Assembly (NCBI GenBank): GCA_000711775.1
Contig: ARYC01019284.1
Coordinates: 20,415 to 84,414, forward strand
From: Oxytricha trifallax
Lineage: Eukaryota; Ciliophora; Spirotrichea; Sporadotrichida; Oxytrichidae
Direction of reading: 5' to 3'
Length of the DNA stretch: 64,000 nucleotides
Under the pieces are notes generated by a model. It had not been told where the DNA came from and did not search any database. It saw only the letters and a list, made by a program, of their open reading frames with translations. Position numbers and translations under genes: made by a program. Positions 58,121 through 64,000 of the stretch are shown here, one piece after another. How positions within the stretch are numbered: position 1 is the first letter of the stretch; the number at the start of each line of letters is the position of its first letter.

Positions 58121-58294
58121 TTTAGTTTGCTTATATTTATTATAATAATGATAAAATATACCTAGATAAACTATAAAAGTAGAGTATAAGACACTCTGGT
58201 AAATTCTTCGCTGAAAGGTAAGAAAATTAACTAACCAAAAAAGACTCTAAGTTGACATATTTAATGAGAACATTAAACATTTTAGTAAATTAAA

Positions 58295-58454
58295 ATACTC
58301 CTAATGAAGTTTTGTTTCTCTAGGAGGTCTCCAAATCAAGTTTGAACTTAATTTGGACGTAAAATTATTAAACATTTTTAAATTTAATATGCTCCTAATT
58401 AAGTTTTAACCTTATAATTTAACTCTCCAAATCAAGTTTGAACTTAATTTGGAG
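58295..58454. promoter_or_regulatory. Duplicated block between divergent TBE2 genes
   Basis: A unit of about 65 bp occurs twice (58295-58358 and 58389-58454): CTCCTAAT..AAGTTTT, a short spacer, then CTCCAAATCAAGTTTGAACT. A third TAGGAGC motif lies at 58481. It sits between the divergent 57-kDa and 22-kDa genes, as does the repeated motif in TBE1, so a shared promoter or regulatory role is plausible (inference). Confidence 0.4.
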
Positions 58455-58684
58455 GACCTCCTAAAATAATTAAACATTATTAGGAGCAATTTAATGGAGA
58501 TAGATTGATAAAAATGGAAATCAATCTGTGAAACTTGGAGCAAGTCTTTCAATGCTTCTCCGCATATCTTTTCAAGGTTGACCTCTAGTAGGTCCTCCCT
58601 ATTTAGCAGTAAGATTTTAATAAACTTAGAATGGATATCCATAATTTTAAATTTCATTAACATTTCTAGAAAAGAGGAAGCAAG

Positions 58685-59268
58685 ATGGAGTCTATGAATG
58701 ATGCAATGAAGAGAATTTAATCTCAAGATTTAACAGGAAAATTTCGAAGTAAAGAGGACCTTTATAGATATTTGGTATAGCAAGGTAAGTTCTTAAGTAA
58801 GATTAATAAATCCGTTATAGTTGGATTGTTCTTGCCAACTTAGGAGGGAACTAAAATCTCATTCTTAAAAGCCTTACTTAGTTGAAGAGAAAAAAGGCTT
58901 TTAAGTCTAATGAAATTAGGATGATAGAGATAACTAACTATCCTGAAATATCAGTGACAAACCTATATGACGATGCTATGAGTGATCCAGACGTAGCTAT
59001 CTACCTTCCATCAAACCTACAGCTCTCAAATAAGTTGCCAGAGAGAGACTTCTTCTTTGGTGTCCTTGGAACTCTGAAACCTGAGTACTTAAATGAAGTT
59101 ATTTAAGAAGCTCATAAGAAACGCTACAGCATCTCTCCTGAAGAAAAAGAGAAGCAAGGTATTAAAATAAGTGATACCTGGCTGTAGGAACTTCAAAAGC
59201 ATCCTTTCATCTCAAGTAAGCTTAGTCTTCTAACTTCATAGAAAAACCTGGTACTACTATATACTTGA
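58685..59268 (+). pseudogene. TBE 22-kDa protein, one frameshift
   Basis: Starts MESMNDAMKRIQSQD at ATG 58685. After ISFLKALLS the frame is lost by one base near 58880 and continues KKAFKSNEIRMIEITNYPEI, DDAMSDPDVAIYLPSNLQL and LPERDFFFGVLGTLKPEYLN to TGA 59266-59268. Homologous along its length to the intact TBE1 copy at 38027-38596. A sequencing error could explain the single-base difference. Confidence 0.8.
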
Positions 59269-59502
59269 TGAAAGAGCGCAGCAAATTGAACAGAGAGAGA
59301 AAGTCTCAATTAAAACATGAATTGAGTAAGAGGCTCTTCAAAGATTTATAAAAGCCAGAAGAGATGAACATAGATGCAGGAGCTGGGCACTAAGAGAAGA
59401 AACATGGGCTCAAACAAGCCTTAAGAGGAAGAAAAGAAAGAGAAGCCAAATCCCTTTACGGGCAAATTTAATATGTGAACTTATTCATTCGTTAAATCTA
59501 AA

Positions 59503-60532
59503 ACTTATTTATAAACACAAAATCTCCCTTCTCTTGCGCACACTTTAGCTTTTTCATCACTGACTCTTTTAGCAGCACTCTTAATAAAATCGACTGTAAC
59601 TATCTTTAAATCATGCATCAAATGTTAGAGCAGCAATTTGTTATAATGACCTTTCAATAACCCCCAATATAATTCAATTCCATTGAACTAAGGGCTGTAA
59701 GGAACATTAAATACAGGTGTTATGTTTAGCCTTTCATATTCCTTCCTTGAGTCTTTAGTTTTATGAACTGACAAGTTATCAACGAATAGAATAATCTCTT
59801 AGTCAGCGTACTTATCTCTGAGTTATTGCAAGAACTTAATATATTATTCAGTGTTTATAGAACGAGGGTGAATAACATAAGTCTCGAGGCCACTATCTTC
59901 ACTTATTCCTCCAAGAATAGCATGAGTTTAAATTTAACCTTTTAGTCATAAACTTCTATATTACTATACCTCTTGTACCAAGACCTTGATATAAAGGTAT
60001 TGAATGTAAATACAGCTTCATCAGCGTGTATGAACTTTATATTATGCTCTTAAGACCTCTGCATTTAATCGAATATCTATTTTAAATTAGTCTAATAAAA
60101 TGAAACATTAAAGTCAATCACTCTCTAAATGCGATTGACTGTCTTGTAAGATATTCCGTTCTTTTTATATATGTTAGCTATCGATTAAGCAGAGATATGA
60201 AGCTCATGAAATTGGCGATGAAACATCACAGCCCTCTCGGCTAGAGAGAAGTGAGCCCAGTATTTAAGAGTCTTATCATTAATAAGATATTCAATTTGAT
60301 GCTGCTAAAATTTTAAGGGTCTCTTAGGCTTAGAATTAAGATGCTATCTCTTTAAATTCAATGCTAATAGACAGTGAGACCTCACAGTAGCAGGAGATTT
60401 ATGGATTAGCCTTGCTATAGACGTGTAATTAAGGATAGGCTTGAGTTTATCATTATATTCATCACATCCATAACGCAACTTAAACAATAAATCTATAGAC
60501 TCACTGTCATAAACAGACCCCAAACCTCGCAT
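59503..60532 (-). CDS. TBE 42-kDa transposase (D,D34E), one frameshift, catalytic residues intact
   Basis: IS630/Tc1-mariner superfamily DDE transposase expected to cut the element ends. ATG 60532; N-terminal helix-turn-helix-like part (LLFKLRYGCD, TSIARLIHKSPATVRSHCLL). First catalytic Asp in KFIHADEAVFTF; a one-base shift follows near 59925 (THAILGGISEDSGLETYVIH in the new frame); second Asp in ILFVDNLSVHKTKDS; Glu in YSPQFNGIELYWGLLKG. Thirty-four residues lie between the second Asp and Glu. It ends near a TAA at 59503-59505, read as Gln in this code, so the true stop is uncertain. Confidence 0.88.
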
Positions 60533-60670
60533 ATAATCACTTAAATTACTAATATTTAAACATTAAACCCCTACATAAACCCTATAACCCTTATAAAGTA
60601 TGCATTAATTGTCCACTTTTATCAATCAAAAACTCAATCAAACTACTGAAGGGGTTTTGGGGTTTTGAAT

Positions 60671-63600
60671 GTGACAATGATTTTTCTTATATTGTTAATA
60701 AACTTAAGAAAGTGTTTATTTAAAAGTGTCGTACTTTGGATCACCTAAATTTGAAGCTAAGAAGGAAATCATAGCTCGAAACAATATTGATTTAGAAAAT
60801 GACATACAAATCCTTCATAGAAACTTTTAGATCTAACAATTAAGTTTATGTGAAGCAACTTAAGTCTCATTAATAATGTGTTTTTTAAATGTGTTCATTC
60901 GAGGTTTTTTCGTTCTTTGAATATTTAAATATCTTCAAGCTTGCAACAATTGAGATTAAATTTTATTAAATTCGATGTATTTCAAATAAATATTCCGAAT
61001 TTGAGTTATTGCATATCTTTTTATTTATTTAGTTGCTTGACAAGGATAGAATTTAATGCATTTTTCGATGCTTTCTCACATCATAAAACTTTTTTCTTTG
61101 ACAATTCCAGCATAAGGTTTCATAACAAAAAATAAATTTCAAGTTGTGATAGAGATTAGTGTAAATTTCTAGCTTTGCGATTGTAGAAATCATCAAATGA
61201 CCTTTAAATTTATTGAGTTAAATTGAAATTTTATGTTAAATTTTGAAAAAATGGCAGATTTGAATTTATTTTTACATATGAAAATTTGCTTTGATCTCTC
61301 GTCAAAGTCAAACTTCTATGTGTTGATTTAAATCTGTAAGAACTGAATTTAAATTAAGTTTTCGTGCTTTGGATTTCTAGAAATCATCTAAATTTGAAGC
61401 TTAGAAGAAAATTATGGCTTGTAGCAATTTATAAATGAAAAATGGCATTCTTATTAATTAAAGACACTTTTACTTCGAACAATTATAAATATATACATTT
61501 CTATATTGCTTAGTAGAGAAGTATCCTTTTGAGAGTTTCATCGAAGTCCTAATATTCAAATCCAATTGCATATCTTTTAAAGTCATAAACATTGCTATGC
61601 TAAATTTATGAGATGTAGTCCACCGTTACCTCTGACAAATGTACAGAATATAGCCATAGTCATTAAAATCTGGTGAGATTTATTTTATTATTTTTCTTAA
61701 AAATGTGAATTCCGAATGCCAGTCACGATTATTGAAACTTGATTTAGTTTATTTACGAACGACTTGAACATAATGTAGACACTCGATAAGCGTGAAACTA
61801 CACAGATCTTTGTTTTTAATGCTTGGCTCTATAAAAGCCGTGAATTGGCGTCACCCGGAATTCAGTCTAAGGATAGATGAGCTCAAAACTTACAAATTTT
61901 ATGCATACGTTTCATAAGAATGTTTAATGATTTTTCTTATATTGTTAATAAACTTTAAGAAAGTGTTTATTTAAAAGTGTCGTACCTTGGATCACCTAAA
62001 TTTGAAGCTAAGAAGGAAATCATAGCTCGAAACAATATTGATTTGGAAAATGACATACAAATCCTTCATAGAAAACCAAAGTAAAGAACCTTAGATCTAA
62101 CAATTAAGTTTATGTGAAGCAACTTAAGTCTCATTAATAATGTGTTTTTTAAATGTGTTCATTCGAGGTTTTTTCGTTCTTTGAATATTTAAATATCTTC
62201 AAGCTTGCAACAATTGAGATTAAATTTTATTAAATTCGATGTATTTCAAATAAATATTCCGAATTTGAGTTATAGCATTTCTTTTTATTTATTTAGTTGC
62301 TTGACAAGGATAGAATTTAATGCATTTTTCGATGCTTTTCATATCATAAAACTTTTTTCTTTGACAATTCCAGCATAAGGTTTCATAACAAAAAATAAAT
62401 TTCAAGTTGCGATAGAGATTACTGTAAATTTCTAGCTTTGCGATTGTAGAAATCATCAAATGACCTTAAAATTTATTGAGTTAAATTGAAATTTTATGTT
62501 AAATTTTGAAAAAATGGCAGATTTGAATTTATTTTTACATATGAAAATTTGCTTTGATCTCTCGTCAAAGTCAAACTTCTATGTGATGATTAAATCTGTA
62601 AGAACTGAATTCAAAATAAGTTTTCGTGCTTTGGATTTCTAGAAATCATCTAAATTTGAAGCTTAGAAGAAAATTATGGCTTGTAGCAATTTATAAATGA
62701 AAAATAGCATTCTTATTATTTAAAGACACTTTCTTCGAACAATTATAAATATATACATTTCTATATTGCTTAGTAGAGAAGTATCCTTTTGAGAGTTTCA
62801 TCGAAGTCCTAAAATTCAAATCAAATTGCATATCTTTTAAAGTCATAAACATTGCTATGCTAATTTTATGAGATGTAGTCCACCGCGACCTCTGACAAAT
62901 GAACAGAATATAGGCCACAGTCATTTAAATCTGGTGAGATTTATTCTATTATTTTTCTTAAAAATGTGAATTCCGAATGCCAGTCACGATTATTGAAACT
63001 TGATTTAGTTTATTTACGAACGACTTGAACATAATGTAGACACTCGATAAGCGTGAAACTACACAGATCTTTGTTTTAAATGCTTGGCTATAAAAGCCGT
63101 GAATTGGCGTCACCCGGAATTCAGTCTAAGGATAGATGAGCTCAAAACTTACAAATTTTATGCATACGTTTCATAAGAATGTTTAATGATTTTTCTTATA
63201 TTGTTAATAAACTTTAAGAAAGTGTTTATTTAAAAGTGTCGTACCTTGGATCACCTAAATTTGAAGCTAAGAAGGAAATCATAGCTCGAAACAATATTGA
63301 TTTGGAAAATGACATACAAATCCTTCATAAAACTTTTAGATCTAACAATTAAGTTTATGTGAAGCAACTTAAGTCTCATTTATAATGTGCTTTTTAAATG
63401 TGTTCATTCAAGGTTTTTTAGTTCTTTGAATATCCAAATATCTTCAAGCTTGCAACAATTGAGATTAAATTTTATTAAATTCGAAGTATTTTAAATAAAA
63501 ATTGCGAATGAGAGTTATTGCATATCTTTTTATTTATTTAGTTGCTTGACAAGGATAGAATTTAATATGCATTTTACGATGCTTTGTCTTATCATAAACA

Positions 63601-64000
63601 TTTTACTTTGACAATTCCTGCATAAGTTTTCATAACAAGAAATAAACTTCAAGTTGCGATAGAGATTAGTGTAAATTTCTAGCTTTGCGATTGTAGAAAT
63701 CATCAAATGACCTTAAAATTTATTGAGTTAAATTGAAATTTTATGTTAAATTTTGAAAAAATGGCAGATTTGAATTTATTTTACATATGAAAATTTGCTT
63801 TGATCTCTCGTCAAAGTCAAACTTCTATGTGTTGATTAAATCAGTAAGAACTGAATTTAAAATAAGTTTTCATGCTTTGGATTTCTAGAAATCATCTAAA
63901 TTTAAAGCTTAGAAGAAAATTATGGCTTGTAACAATTTATAAATGAAAAATGGCATTCTTATTATTTAAAGACACTTTTACTTCGAAAATTACAAATATA
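60671..64000. repeat. Tandem array, unit about 1.25-1.26 kb, running off the window
   Basis: The marker AATGATTTTTCTTATATTG starts at 60676, 61926 and 63185, giving units of 1250 and 1259 bp plus a partial third copy. Units differ by scattered substitutions and small indels. Each unit has an internal half-repeat: CTAAATTTGAAGCTAAGAAG near its start returns diverged as CTAAATTTGAAGCTTAGAAG about 640 bp later. Stretches are protein-like in the ciliate code (YLGSPKFEAKKEIIARNNID; LRLNFIKFDVFQINIPNLSY), recalling leucine-rich repeats, but TGA codons break every frame. It reads as a tandemly amplified, decayed gene acting as satellite DNA. Confidence 0.85.

Larger units (their letters stand above)
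56508..60670. mobile_element. TBE2: near-complete telomere-bearing element, 4157 bp, AAT duplication
   Basis: The element spans 56511-60667. The left end reads CAAAACCCCAAAACCC then TTTCAGTAG; the right end is the inverse of CAAAACCCCAAAACCCC then TTCAGTAG. Terminal inverted repeats are about 130 bp (56511-56643 and 60537-60667). AAT is duplicated at 56508-56510 and 60668-60670, fitting the ANT target rule. Three genes are present: 57-kDa (minus), 22-kDa (plus), 42-kDa transposase (minus). Length, ends and gene set match described Oxytricha TBEs, which are removed during macronuclear development. Confidence 0.95.

Noticed and set aside
1..64000. CRISPR arrays, bacterial operons, ribosome binding sites
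   Set aside because: No regularly spaced direct repeats of 20-40 bp with unique spacers, and the genetic code and introns are those of a ciliate.

Overview
The window looks like germline (micronuclear) DNA of a stichotrich ciliate, most likely Oxytricha/Sterkiella or a close relative. Three observations support this. (1) The DNA is very AT-rich. Protein-like reading frames become long only when TAA and TAG are read as glutamine and TGA is the sole stop. (2) Two elements end in C4A4 telomere-like repeats, have a 3-bp ANT target duplication and carry the three genes of TBE (telomere-bearing element) transposons. TBE2 is 4157 bp at 56511-60667; TBE1 is a decayed 3835 bp copy at 35993-39827. (3) Introns are tiny (29-46 nt). 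I saw no rRNA, tRNA, CRISPR array or ordinary intact host gene. Coordinates of decayed frames are approximate to a few codons.

Layout. 1-9.5 kb: AT-rich DNA with scattered gene fragments (2.0-2.7, 4.1-4.8, 5.65-6.05 kb) and a foldback element with TGTTCACC ends (6244-7101). 10.1-19.5 kb: a large decayed gene with SecA-like helicase motifs, broken by a 3.57-kb palindromic Tc1/mariner-type element (10796-14368) and by a second TGTTCACC foldback (17353-17953). 21.5-24.7 kb: four inverted-repeat elements in a row, two of them with ORFs. 26.3-30.1 kb: two large palindromes. 34.3-42.4 kb: the main find. A cassette bounded by two near-identical 41-bp quasi-palindromes carries an MT-A70-family adenine methyltransferase-like gene, a D,D34E transposase and a spliced gene resembling the TBE 22-kDa protein. 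TBE1 sits inside its transposase gene. 43-44.4 kb: a decayed coiled-coil gene. 45.5-46 kb: a GC-richer island. 49.6-54 kb: a third foldback family (also at 23.8 kb), a gene fragment of unknown family, and a fragment resembling telomere-end-binding protein alpha that is split in frame by one of these foldbacks. 56-64 kb: an ORF running up to TBE2, TBE2 itself, then a tandem array with a ~1.25-kb unit that runs off the window.

How the parts relate. Most of what can be read is transposons inside transposons or inside dead genes. Target duplications are legible (AAT and ATT for TBEs, TA for the mariner type, 6 bp for TGTTCACC foldbacks), so insertion order can be reconstructed. TBE2 keeps all three catalytic residues of its transposase, whereas TBE1 has lost all three. 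The MT-A70 cassette has the TBE plan (transposase plus 22-kDa-like protein plus a third gene), but its third gene is a methyltransferase-like protein where TBEs carry a zinc-finger/kinase protein. Several fragments may be macronuclear-destined segments (MDSs). Without the macronuclear genome I could not confirm any pointer or telomere-addition site.
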